This document shows, one piece after another, positions 42,743-53,300 of a DNA stretch of 64,000 bases (its first letter is position 1; each line of letters starts with the position of its first letter). Source of the stretch: Thinopyrum elongatum (Eukaryota; Streptophyta; Magnoliopsida; Poales; Poaceae); assembly GCA_011799875.1 (NCBI GenBank), contig CM022302.1:375490775-375554774 (forward strand), read 5' to 3'. The notes below the pieces were generated by a model. That model was not told the origin of the DNA. It ran no database searches and saw only the letters and a list, made by a program, of their open reading frames with translations. A program made the translations under genes and the position numbers.

Positions 42743-43163
42743 AAGTGCCTACTTTCCGGTCTATATGACTCAATTTGAAATCCACAATGTATCCATAATA
42801 GATGCTGAGTGGTGGAATAAATTTACTTCCATATTTCGCAAAAGTACTGAGCATGTGAGATGGTGAACGGAGGGAGTACGATACCATTAGTACTACAGTT
42901 CTTTTGGAAGGGTTGTAGTAGTCTCTCCCATTCACATGTTCACATTTCAAGCTTCAATAAAAATGTTGCATGCAAGGATTAAGAGAAACCTCAGCAATGC
43001 ATGTACTCCCTCAATCCATATAGGGTCTAAAATGCATTTTGGAGGCTAACTTTGACCACATGTTAGAGCAATAATATGACATCCAACTTACACAAATCTT
43101 ACCATCAAATTCGTACGTGGTCATTATACTACTAACACATGCATGTGTTGCAATTAGTACGTA
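42743..43163. other. MITE remnants
   Basis: It contains isolated Stowaway-like ends (gtgaacggagggagta near 42862 and ctccctcaatccatatagg near 43007) without intact partners. Otherwise AT-rich and non-coding. Confidence 0.4.
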
Positions 43164-43324
43164 CTCCCTCCGTTCCTAAATATTTGTCTTTCTAGAGATT
43201 TCAACAAGTGACTACATACGAAGCAAAGTGAGTGAATCTACACTCTAAAATATGTCTACATACATCCGTATGTTGTAGTCCATTTGAAATGTCTAGAAAG
43301 ACAAATATTTGGGAACGGAGGGAG
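43164..43324. mobile_element. Stowaway MITE, 161 bp (copy 1)
   Basis: The ends ctccctccgttcctaaatatttg and caaatatttgggaacggaggga(g) are inverted repeats, flanked by TA. A second member of the same family and exactly the same length lies at 49958-50118. Confidence 0.95.
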
Positions 43325-44092
43325 TACATGATACAGTAGTAAACACTCACTATCTAGTAGTACTAGTACTCTACACTACTATTACTATGAGGCCATCCAA
43401 CTGTGTCCCGGCAGAAGACCGCGGCCACCGATTATTCGTTCATATTTAAATTTGTTTTCACACAGCAAAATATCCATGAAAACAACACATGGCAAAATTT
43501 CACGGCGAACGAGGGATTTGAATGTGCTGGGAGGGGTGGGGCTAGAAGGGGCTGTATGGATCTTGCCCGGGGTATCCAAAATATTGGCGACCCTTTTGTC
43601 CACCCGTGCCTTTGCAACCGATGAACGAGGAAGAGCTTGGGTGCTCATGCATCCTCCAACGCACGCGTTGGAGACGAGCTCGCATGAGCTGTGCTTTTTT
43701 TGTCCCACCTCGCCGCCCGAGCCGGCCGCAGACTGACCGGCGACCCGCAAATTACGCCATCCAACCGTAGCCGCACACATTCTGACAGCAACTCAACCAA
43801 CCAGACGAAATTCTTGCAAACACGGTGATATTTCATACAAACAATGACGGAATTCATATAAAATACCGGATTTTCATATAAACATGACGGATTTCATTAC
43901 ATTCAAATCAAGTAAGCGGTGCTACTCCTGAACAGCACAGGTATAATAATACCTAGCCTAAATGGTCGCCCGCGGATCCATTTGTCTTCCTCATGTCCGG
44001 CAGCATGATCACCGGACTGTCGGGAGCCCCGGAGGTATATGCTTCAGCGCAAAGGACAGCTCGCTTCCCCACCGCTCAACTGACATCATTGG
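43325..44092. other. Low-copy CACTA interior, no gene recognised
   Basis: Mixed composition. 43820-43905 holds four imperfect units of the type gga(t)ttcatataaa(c)a. Open frames at 43385-43780 on both strands overlap and show no recognised domain. Confidence 0.4.
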
Positions 44093-45110
44093 CTAATTCC
44101 CAAGATGGAGTTTGAAGGGGGCTTCTCCACTTCCGTGGAGCCCATGCGGGGTCGACGAAGGTCCTCGCAACAAAAGGATTCGGCAAGACACCTGCTGTGT
44201 ACGCCGGCGTCGCCTCGGCAGTGGCCTTAATGGTACCCAAGTGGCGGCGGCCTCCCGTGTTCTACTTCTCCTCGATGATGGCGGCAGACGCGAAGGCGCT
44301 GGCCACCGACTTGTTGCTCTCCACGCACCCGGCTTCTGTCTCTGCTTGCATGGCGCGGCCGCAGGCATGGGAGTCTCGGCCACAGACACGGGAGACGCGG
44401 TCGCAGACACGAGAGGCGCGGTATGAGGCGGCGGCATGGACGGCAGTGATGACGCCCGTGCTCCCCGCCGTGCCGGCGTGGAGCAGCTCGCCGCTCCTCG
44501 TCGAGCTAGCCTGGAGCGGCGAGTTGCTGAACCACGCGCCGGCTTGGGGCAGTAACTGGCTCCATCGGGCGAGGGGAGGGTGGTGGATCAGCGAGCTGCA
44601 TAGCTTGTATCCAGCGGGCTCGGCGGGCCACCCAGCCTGCTTGGTTGCCTGATAACTACTCTTCGTAAGCCATTGTAAGAGTGGAGAAAATGGTGAAGGA
44701 GGAGATAGGGGAGCGGCAGAGGTGTGCGATTGCCGGCGTCTGGCCTCGTTTAAATAGGAGATTAAATAGACGGCAGACAGGAGGAGCTCCGCCGGCATTG
44801 CGTTTAATGCCGGCCCGGTCATGAACGGACGTGTGTCCGGAGTGCGTTTCTCGGCTTCCACACGGATTTCATGGAGGCGTTTGAATGCGGGCAAGGAGGC
44901 GTGTTCAGCTGGGCGTGCAGCGAGCGGCGCCCTCGACTCTAACGTACGACACCGCGCCGTTCTTCCACTGACGTGTGGCCTCGTTGGGTACGTGGCCTGC
45001 ATGTCAGTGACCCAGCGCAGGCAGCGCATGGCAGAGGAGCTTTTGGTGGGCCAGGGCAGTGAGAAGCAGGCATTTCATAAACCAATGATTGTTCATTGAG
45101 TGTGACTTCA
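44093..45110 (-). other. GC-rich segment, possible captured gene fragment
   Basis: GC content rises sharply here compared with both sides. On the minus strand a TATA-like tatttaaac (about 44745-44754) is followed by a pyrimidine-rich leader and an ATG at 44673, which reaches a TAG after five codons. A 255-residue open frame (44262-45029) in another frame is Ala/Ser/Arg-rich with SRVCDRVSRVCGRDSHACGR-type repeats. I do not recognise a protein. It may be a host gene fragment taken up by the CACTA element and now broken; composition alone could also explain the open frames. Confidence 0.3.
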
Positions 45111-45269
45111 TCTAATTCATGTAGGTTGATAAGCCTACTATATAATGTAAGAGAATTTTAAAATTTTCATATATACATTGATAGCCCGTTCGATACGTTG
45201 TGATTCATAAAGACCGCTGCAAACATCAATGTTCTGCTTATCACAGATAAGATTGATTAATACCCGTAA

Positions 45270-45600
45270 CAATCCATGTCCTTAACAAAGGGTGCATGCA
45301 CGTATAGGTTGAGCGTGTGTCTTGCGTCGTGTGCTGTGTGCATGCAGGCGTGCAAGTCTTGCGTACGTGCATGTGTACGTTTCAGAGTTGCATGCATGCA
45401 TGCGGGCATGCGTGTGTTCGTGATCGTGAGTGCATGTGTACGTGTCAGTGTTGCACGCCTGCATGCGTGCGTGTGTTCATGCGAGTGTTGCGTGCATGCA
45501 TGTGTACGTGTGATTATTGCATGCATGCGGGCGTGTTTGTGCACATGTGTGATGTGTTTGTATTCACCACAGTGGCTCGTGCGTGCGTGCAATTAAAACG
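45270..45600. repeat. TGCA/TGTG-rich simple-sequence region
   Basis: About 330 bp of alternating purine-pyrimidine sequence built from gcatgcatgc, gtgcatgtgtacgtg and gcgtgtgttc. Lack of stops creates open frames on both strands, which are artefacts. Alternating pur-pyr DNA can adopt left-handed or cruciform forms. Confidence 0.7.
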
Positions 45601-45708
45601 GCCGGCTCAGCATATCATCACAAGGCGACCTTGTCCGCTGTGGTTAGGGCGTGCGGGCTGCCAACCAGTGGTCTCACGACTTCAAATCCCCACAGATCAC
45701 TAATTTAT

Positions 45709-46061
45709 TACCATTTCTGTCTTTCATATACGCGCTGATGGGTGGGCCCTACGGTAATGTGCGCTGGTGAATGTGGACCGTTTGACTGGTCAATTGATCG
45801 TGTCATCAACAAATTACGGAGTTGTATGGTGAGCCAGTGACTGTATGATCACCATAAAATGTATTTTATTAACACAGTACAGACTCAAGCTACCATTTCT
45901 TTCTTTCATATACGCACTGACAGGTGGGCCCCACGGTTACGTGCGCTGATGGTGCAACACTAGTTGCGTCACGTGGAACGTTTGACTGGTCAATTGATCA
46001 TGTCATCAACAAATTACGGAGTTGTACGGGTGAGCCAGTGACCGTATAATCACGACATGTA
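45709..46061. repeat. Tandem duplication, two units of about 180-200 bp
   Basis: Unit 1 is 45709-45890 and unit 2 starts at 45891. Both begin taccatttct(g/t)tctttcatatacgc, share gtttgactggtcaattgatc and tcatcaacaaattacggagttgta, and end ttaacacag(t/c)acaga. Unit 2 has a 25-bp insertion (ggtgcaacactagttgcgtcac). Weaker copies follow at 46357-46640. Confidence 0.8.
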
Positions 46062-46356
46062 TTTTTTAACACAGCACAGAAGCAAGCGCTCATATATACG
46101 CGCAAACACTCACCGCTATAAGCGCATACACGCACACCCTACCCCTATGAGCACCTTCGAGAGAGCGAGCCAGCATATGATCTTGAGATTTTACGAAGTC
46201 ACCATAGGTGCCTCGTAGTCGAGGCGAACGTCTCCTCCCACTGAGCGCACATCGCCGGAAAATACTGAAATTAATCTAGGATAAATGCGAACAACAGGAC
46301 TTTAACCCTGGTGGACTGGGGAAACCACTATCCTCCTAACCATCCAACCACAGGTT
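46062..46356 (-). mobile_element. tRNA-derived SINE (Au-like), minus strand
   Basis: Read on the minus strand it starts with an A-box-like tggttggatggttaggagg (46352-46334). A B-box-like ggttaaagtcctg (46307-46295) follows at tRNA spacing, then a body with gaggcacctatggtgacttcg and tgctcataggggtagggtgtgc, ending ctgtgttaaaaaa. The layout matches a pol III SINE; from memory the body resembles the grass Au SINE. The B box is degraded, so it is probably silent. Confidence 0.6.
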
Positions 46357-46730
46357 GCTTAGCACCACAAAATGTATATGGTGACCGTGATGAGCTTATT
46401 CTCAAGTCCAGTGACCATATCGTGCTTTCGCTTCAAATACAATGACCGTAAGTGTCGTCAACAAAATACAGAGCACGCATCAAATACAATGTTCGTCAGT
46501 GTCATCAACAAAATACGGAGACGTATCGTGAGCTAGATACCGTATGATCACCACGAGAATGTATACGGTGACTGTAATGAGCATATTCTAAAGTCCAGTG
46601 ACCGTATAGTGCTTTTTCTTGAAATACAGTGACCGTCATGCGTGAATGTGTCAGGGGCATACTTTTAGAGGGCCGAGAGATAGTTTGTGTGCGTACGTGA
46701 AAGTGGTGTAGAGAGAGGGGGTGTCCGGTG
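46357..46730. repeat. Diverged gtgaccgtat repeats
   Basis: Repeated blocks aatgtata(t/c)ggtgac(c/t)gt, tcaagtccagtgaccatat, tcatcaacaaaatac(a/g)gag. They are two to three degraded relatives of the tandem unit at 45709-46061, on the other side of the SINE. Confidence 0.6.
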
Positions 46731-47330
46731 GAGACAAAGAGAGATATGCCCTTCGTTTCTCCTTCCCGTGACCAATATTTTAGGAGAAAAGATAAACATT
46801 CACAATGCAGAACAAATATTATTGGATGCACCATGCAATTAACTTTCATGTATAACTTTGTACTATTGTATATGCTTATTTTCTTTGTGGCCGATTGTGT
46901 GTGGGGTGTGGTGGGCACATCATTTCTAGTTGTGGTGGGTCAACGTGAGGACTCATGGGTCGGTTCCATCCTACGCCACATAGGTTGGACCGAGACGCGT
47001 TATACGAAGAACCATGTGGAGGACTCGGCGTACAAGACGAAGCTACCAGAGTCGTGGAGGACTCTATACCCACTGATGATAAGCCGACTATATATGATTT
47101 GTAACCCTAGGCCCCGAGTATGTTATATAAGCCCGGGGGCTAGTTCATTGATAGTATACACACACACACACACAATGCCTGGTATTCACGTGTACTTTGT
47201 ACACACCCCTATCACAAATATACAGTACCAGGAGTAGGCTTTTTCCTCAACTGCAAGGGCCCGGACTTGGGTAAAACTTTGTCTCGTATTACCATCCAGC
47301 CTAACAGTCAGGGATATCCTACCGAATGAT
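46731..47330. other. Region with an LTR-like fragment
   Basis: 46905-47300 includes gtaaccctaggccccgagt, a TATA-like ttatataagcccgggggc, a short (CA)n run at 47159-47173 and ttttcctcaactgcaagggc. It looks like part of an unclassified LTR (U3-R), but neither end nor a target duplication can be defined. Confidence 0.4.
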
Positions 47331-47700
47331 CTGATGGAATCATACCTGCCAACTACTAAGAGAGAGGTGTGGGGGGCGGGGGGGCAATGTGTGCGAGAGA
47401 GGCCTAAAGATAATGTGCGTGCGGGAGATACGTAGGCACATATATGTGCCTATAGAGGGCTAGTAGAGACTGTGCATGTGTGTATATGCATGTGAGAGAA
47501 ATAGTGTTTTTCAACTGAGATTAGTGAAAAGAGTGGTACATAGTAGTAAGAAAGAGAGAGGGAGATATATAGAGAGTGTGTGCGTGAGACACCCCGGGAG
47601 AGAGTGTGAGCATGTGTGAGAGAGAAATGCCGATGTATATAAAGTGTGTGCACTTATGCGTCAGATAGAGAGATATATAGCGCGTGTGTGAGAACAGGCC
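47331..47700. repeat. GA/GT-rich simple-sequence region
   Basis: Purine-rich with many agagag and gtgtgtg stretches (47355-47690). No gene seen. Confidence 0.65.
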
Positions 47701-48560
47701 AAGGCATAGTGCATCTGCGTGTAAAAGGCGGTTCTACACATTAAATTAAAATATAAATGGCATTATTATTTTTGGATGAGATCATGATTTTTGCAATTTG
47801 CGTATGAACGAACATCGGTCTATGAGACACCCATACTCTATTGAATTCGAGCATGTGCATGGGTTTATTTCATATTATCGATCCATAGAGTGAGAGTGGT
47901 TTGAAATCTAGACAATGCATTGCTTTTGCAATTCATATATAAACATTAATTAGTGCACTCCATGTTGTTAGTGTCAAGCACTTTATACATCCGTCACTTA
48001 CATGGATACATTCCAAATTGCTAGATACGAAATAGAATACATGTTGAATTCAACATAAAGGGGGTTTCGAAGATTCAAATTCATAGGAAGTGCATTCATC
48101 TATTTGAATCCGAGATAATGGCATTTGTAAATCAGATCTAAAAGGGGGCATCAATCTTTGTTGTGTGTTTGAACATGCTATATATTCATACGCATGTCTA
48201 ACTATTTTTTTGCAACCAAGGAGATTATATCTGGAACCATGCATGAATTGAGGTAAGTTGCATATTTTTAATATATACTCGTGTACAATGTATATTCAAA
48301 TGTACCCCCTCCATTCCAAAATAATCGTAGTTTTAGGATTTTCAAGAGTCAAGATTTATGAAGTTTGACAAATCCTGAAAGTTCAATTCAAGAGAACTGT
48401 AAATGTTAATGCTTCTACTCCCAAATATTGAACGAAGCGCCAAATAAGCCTCTGGTCACCCGAAACCGCGCGAGACTAATGTTTGGTGGTAGGAAATTAC
48501 TGTCCTGACTCTGACCCATGTAGCCTATCGGCCCGATGTCCAAAGGTCTAAACTGGGGTA
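47701..48560. other. No feature recognised
   Basis: AT-rich, non-coding. 48303-48390 has a Stowaway-like left end (ccccctccattccaaaataatcg) without an identified right end. Nothing else is supported. Confidence 0.4.
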
Positions 48561-48900
48561 GGTTTGTAACTTCACCAAGACGCCAGTCTCAACCGCCTCC
48601 GAGAAGCATTCATACACCGTGGGTGCCTAAACAGCCATGCGCTCGGCCGAAATCTATCCCGCCCACCATTTGGGACACCTGAGATTACTGCCCTACCCCC
48701 GACCCGCAATATGTCCGAAATTTTAGATGGGGGCAAAGTTTGTAACTTTCCCCCAAATTTCAAACGAGCGAGTCCCAAACCGAAACATTGTTCCCCCTTA
48801 GTTCCCCCTCCCTCCGTTTCCCCATTCATACTCCGTGGCGCGCCAAAACGCCCTCTCCACAAGCCGCGAAACCTCAGCCTCCTCCGTCCTCCACCCCATC

Positions 48901-49397
48901 ATGCCAATCCACCGCCGCCCTCCTCCATCACGCCGGAGCCGGTACCCTAACATCGTCGTCCAACGCAACCGCAACCGCAACGCCCTCAAGGACTTAGCAG
49001 CTGAAGCCGAGGCAGAGCTGCCTCCACGACACCGACGCCGACGTGCTCCGTACCAGAACCACTTCGACCACGCCATCCTACGCCTCACCGCTGCCGCTCC
49101 ACTGTCGCAACCGTCCACCGCACCGGAGCTGTTCCCGCTACGCCGCCGTTCGCCGCCTCGGATCTGGTTCCCCGCTGCCGACAGACGGCCACCGCACCAC
49201 ACTCAACAACTTGGCCATGGGTTCGTCCAAGGCTCCACCGTCCTCCACAACTTCTCATTTCTAGTGAACCACAAGAAGATCGTTGAAAAAACAGAAGGAG
49301 GACACAACACTGCCAGCAGAAAGAGGTACTCCTCTTCCCTTATTCATGCAAATCTTACGTCTCTGCTCACACCGTATTCATCCCACGAAAGAAACTA
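48901..49397 (+). CDS. Candidate 5' exon of the CACTA TnpA-like gene
   Basis: The preceding 300 bp contain two diverged copies of a leader (gggtaggtttgtaacttcacc near 48555 and gggcaaagtttgtaactttccc near 48729). The ATG at 48901 opens a 166-codon frame starting MPIHRRPPPSRRSRYPNIVV, very rich in Arg, Pro and Ala. It lies on the same strand and 1 kb upstream of the exon array, the position expected for exon 1. No domain is recognised and no splice donor keeping frame is certain, so assignment to the gene is positional inference. The composition is GC-rich in contrast to the downstream exons. Confidence 0.35.
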
Positions 49398-49957
49398 GTT
49401 GAGCGCTTCTTACTGCACCTTCTTCGTGATACTAAATGCACAAGGTTTCCTCCCATTTACTATTTCACCTTAGCTAGAGGTCAGTCGCCCGCCTGGATTT
49501 CAATTTAGGGTCAGTTGATTCGCAATTAAAAGAAGCAGCACCCGCTTAGGCGTGCGGAGCACCTAGTCCGCCTGTTCGCCGGTGAAGCGGCGCATTGGTG
49601 TCTATCATAGGGGTGTGGGGCGCAGGAGCTGCTTGCGCCCGATCTAGAGGTCGGCGGGGCTTGAATGGATGGCCGGGGGGCGGTGCCAAGCACGACGGTG
49701 CGGTGAGGTCGAGGGGAGGGCGGAGGCAGGGGACTGGGCCGGTGGTCACTGGCGTTTTGAGGAAGATCGTCAACACTGACTGGCTGGAGGTAGATGAAGG
49801 TGATCTGCCCGTTCTTTGTACATCGGACGGTGCAGAAAAAATGGACTGACCTATTTGTTTTCAGTCGACTGTTATTTTCATAGGACCACACCTTGTGGTG
49901 TGCTGGAGGAGCATCTGCATTTCCCAGCCATCCCTGTGCTCATATTTCAAAATCCTA
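49398..49957. other. Intron-like or MITE-containing spacer
   Basis: 49503-49870 begins ttagggtcagttgattcgca and ends gactgacctatttgttttcagtcgac; these are weak inverted ends and suggest a degraded MITE with a GC-rich interior. No gene is recognised. It would lie in an intron if 48901 is exon 1. Confidence 0.35.
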
Positions 49958-50118
49958 CTCTCTCCGTTCCTAAATATTTTTCTTTCTACAGATTTCAACA
50001 AGTGACTACATACAGAGCAAAATGGGTGAATCTACACTCTAAAATATGTCTATATACATCCGTATGTGATAGTCCATTTGAAATCTCTAAAATTACAAAT
50101 ATTTAGGAACGGAGGGAG
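49958..50118. mobile_element. Stowaway MITE, 161 bp (copy 2)
   Basis: It starts ctctctccgttcctaaatatt and ends aatatttaggaacggagggag, flanked by TA. It is the same family and length as 43164-43324, differing at scattered positions. Confidence 0.95.
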
Positions 50119-50377
50119 TAGAATCTAGTAATTTCGTGTGCCATGCATGTTGTAGAGCTATCATATGTCTCCCGTCATTTATTTCTCACCCACCTGCTAT
50201 CTGCTACTTTTACACTGTACTACTTGTGCACACATTTCACCCATACTCACACTATTGTTTTTTTTATGCATGGGTATTTCAGACTCTGAAGCAGTGTTGA
50301 TGAATACACGAAAGAAAAGATAGAAGTCGCTCCAGTGTAATTCGAAGATAAGCACTAAGCGTTTCAGTGCTCTAAAG

Positions 50378-53300
50378 GGTGTAGTGTTAGCAGATGGAGA
50401 CATTAAACGTAGCTCTGCAGTTGATGATCTCAATTGCCACACACAACCATCCCAGGTGCTTGCTTTAACTTTGCGCTGTCAAATGTGGTTGCATGTTGCA
50501 TATGATGTCTAGCTTGTATTGCTTCCAATTTGGTTAAATTGCATCTGCTTACTTTACACATTATACCTTTGATAATGACATGCCTTCTTGTTTTTGATAC
50601 ATACTACATATGTCTATTAACCATGTTCTTACATCAAACTAATGCTCTTTTCTATCCCTCATCAATCACTTATGATAAGACAGTCACCCCAGTGGGTTAC
50701 TGTGAGACGCGCTACTTGTTTAAAGAGTGCAGTGTCATCCTCCCCACATGATTCTCAAGAAACAGCAAGGCTAAATGAAGATAGTCAACGTAGCTCTCTA
50801 GTTGATGACTGCAATTCCCCTACACCACCATCGCAGGTGCTTGCTCTTACTTGGCAATGTGATATGTGGTTGCATGTTGCATATGGTGTCTACCTTGTAA
50901 TGCTTCTAATTAGGGTAAATTGCATCTGCTTAGTTAACACATTATACCTGTGAATATGACATGCCTTCCTGTTTTTGGTACATACTACGTCTTTATATTA
51001 ACCATGTTCTTACATCAAACTACTTTTCTTGTGTATCCCTCATCAATCACTTCTGATGAGACACCTTCAAATTGACAGTGTAATATTGGTTGCATCTTGC
51101 ATATCATTTCAAACATGTATTGCCTCTAATTTATTGAAATGCCACTTATAATGAGACACTTCTAACTTGGTAGAGTGATTTTGGTTGGATCTTTCATATG
51201 GTGTCTAGCTTGCATCGCTTCCAATTTGTTGAAATGCCTTCTGCTTAGCGTTTTTCGTACATATTCCATCCTCCTACAATGTGGTTGCCTTACATAAAAG
51301 TTGTGTTCGTTAGTATCATGCATCAATGAATTTGGAAGAGCGAATTTCATTCCTTTTTCTTGTGTGTTTACTTGACAAGGCAAAATCTAAAAGGACGAAC
51401 GCACGGAATGATGGTGGTCCTCTGGAACAACCGAAACATATGATCTCTACAGATTCTCCTGCTACTCCTACTGCAGTGCAAGTTCCAAATCTCATCTCTC
51501 CTACTCCACAACCCCAGGTGCTTGCTCTAGCATGTCAGTGTGATATCTGGTTGCATGTTGCATATGGTGCCTAGCTTGTATTGCTCCTAATTTGTTAAAT
51601 TACATCTCCTTAGCTTACACATTATACATGTGAATATGACACGCCTTCCTGTTTTTGGTACATACTACATCTGCCTATCACACCATGTTCTTACATCAAA
51701 CTACTGTTCTTGTGTATCCTGCATCTATCACTTATGATGAGACAGTCACGCCCGTGGGTTAGTATGAGACGCGCTACTCTTATAAAGAGTGCAGTTTCAT
51801 CCTCCCCACATGATTCTCAAGAAACAACAAGTCTAAATGAAGACATTGAACATAGCTCTGTACTTGAAGACCGCATTTCCCCTACACCACCATCGCAGGT
51901 GCTTGCTCTAACTTCGCGGTGAGATATGTGGTTGCATGTTGCATACGGTGTCTAGCTTGTAATGCTTCTAATTAGGGTAAATTGCATCTTCTTAGTTTAC
52001 ACATTATACCTGTGAATATGACATGCCTTCCTATTTTTGGTACATACTACATAAATTTGTTAACCATGTTCTTACATGAAACTACCTCTCTTCTGTATCC
52101 TGCATCAATCACTTACAACGAGACACCTTTATTCATTGCATATTGCATATTATTTCTAGCCTGTTGCCATGTCTTGCTTCTAATTTGGTCAAATACATTT
52201 ATGAGGCCACCCTTTTAATTTGGCAGAGTGATATTGGTTTCATCTTTCATATGGTTTCTAGCTTGCATTGCTTCTAACTAGTTCAAACACCTTGTGCTTA
52301 GTTTACACATTACACATCATACATGTCAATATGTCACGCCGTCCTGTTTTTCATACATATTTCCATCCTCCTATCATGAGGCTGCCTTACATGAAAGTAG
52401 TGTTCATCAGTATCATGCATCAATGAGTTCTGAAGAGCAAATTTTATTCCTTTTTCTTGTGGGTTTGACTTGACAAGGCAAAACCAAAAAAGAGGAAGGA
52501 AGGCGATGATGGTGGTCCTCTGCAGCAATGTAAATGGAGCATCTGTACGGATTCTCCTCGTACTGCTAGTGCATTACAAGTTCCAAGTCTCCGCTCCCCT
52601 ACTCCACCATCCCAGGTGCTTGCTCTAACTTGGCAGTGTGATACCTGGTTGCATGTTGCATATGGTGTCTAGCTTGTATTGCTTCTAATTAGTGTAAACT
52701 GCATCTGCTTAGCTTACACATGATACATGTGAATATGACACGCCTTCCTGTTTTTGGTACATACTATATCTGTCTATCACACCATGTTCTTACATGAAAC
52801 TACACTTCTTGTGTATCCTGCATCAGTCACTTATGATGGGACACCTTTAAGTTGGCAGTCTGATATTGGTTTGTGTCTTAAATATGATGTCTAGCATGTA
52901 GTGCTTCTAATTTGATGAACGCCACCTATGACGAGACAGTTTTAACTTGGGAGAGTGATATTGATTGCACCTTCCATATGGTGTCTAGCTTGCAGTGCTT
53001 CTAATTTGTTGAAGTGCCTTCTGCTTAGTTACCACATCATAGGTGTGAATATGTCAAGCCGTCCAGTTTTTCGTACATATTCCATCCTCGTATCATGACT
53101 TTGCCTTTCATCATAATAGTGTTCGTCAGTATCATGCATGAATGAGTTCTGAACAGTGAATTTCATTCCTTTTTCTTGTCGGTTTGGCCTCACAATGCAA
53201 AATCAATAAAGCGGAAGGAAATTGGTAAGGCATTGGATGATGGTGGTCCTTCCGAGCAACTAAAACGGAGGATCTCTATAGATTCTACTCCGCCATCCTC

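Noticed and set aside
45276..45703. Cys-rich open frames on both strands
   Set aside because: Caused by the tgcatg/gtgcgt simple sequence lacking stop codons in several frames.
46731..47300. Solo LTR
   Set aside because: No TG...CA ends and no target duplication could be placed, so only a fragment is claimed.
48572..49202. Minus-strand open frames opposite the candidate exon at 48901
   Set aside because: Gly/Arg-rich antisense of a GC-rich region; no domain. The plus strand fits the gene direction better.
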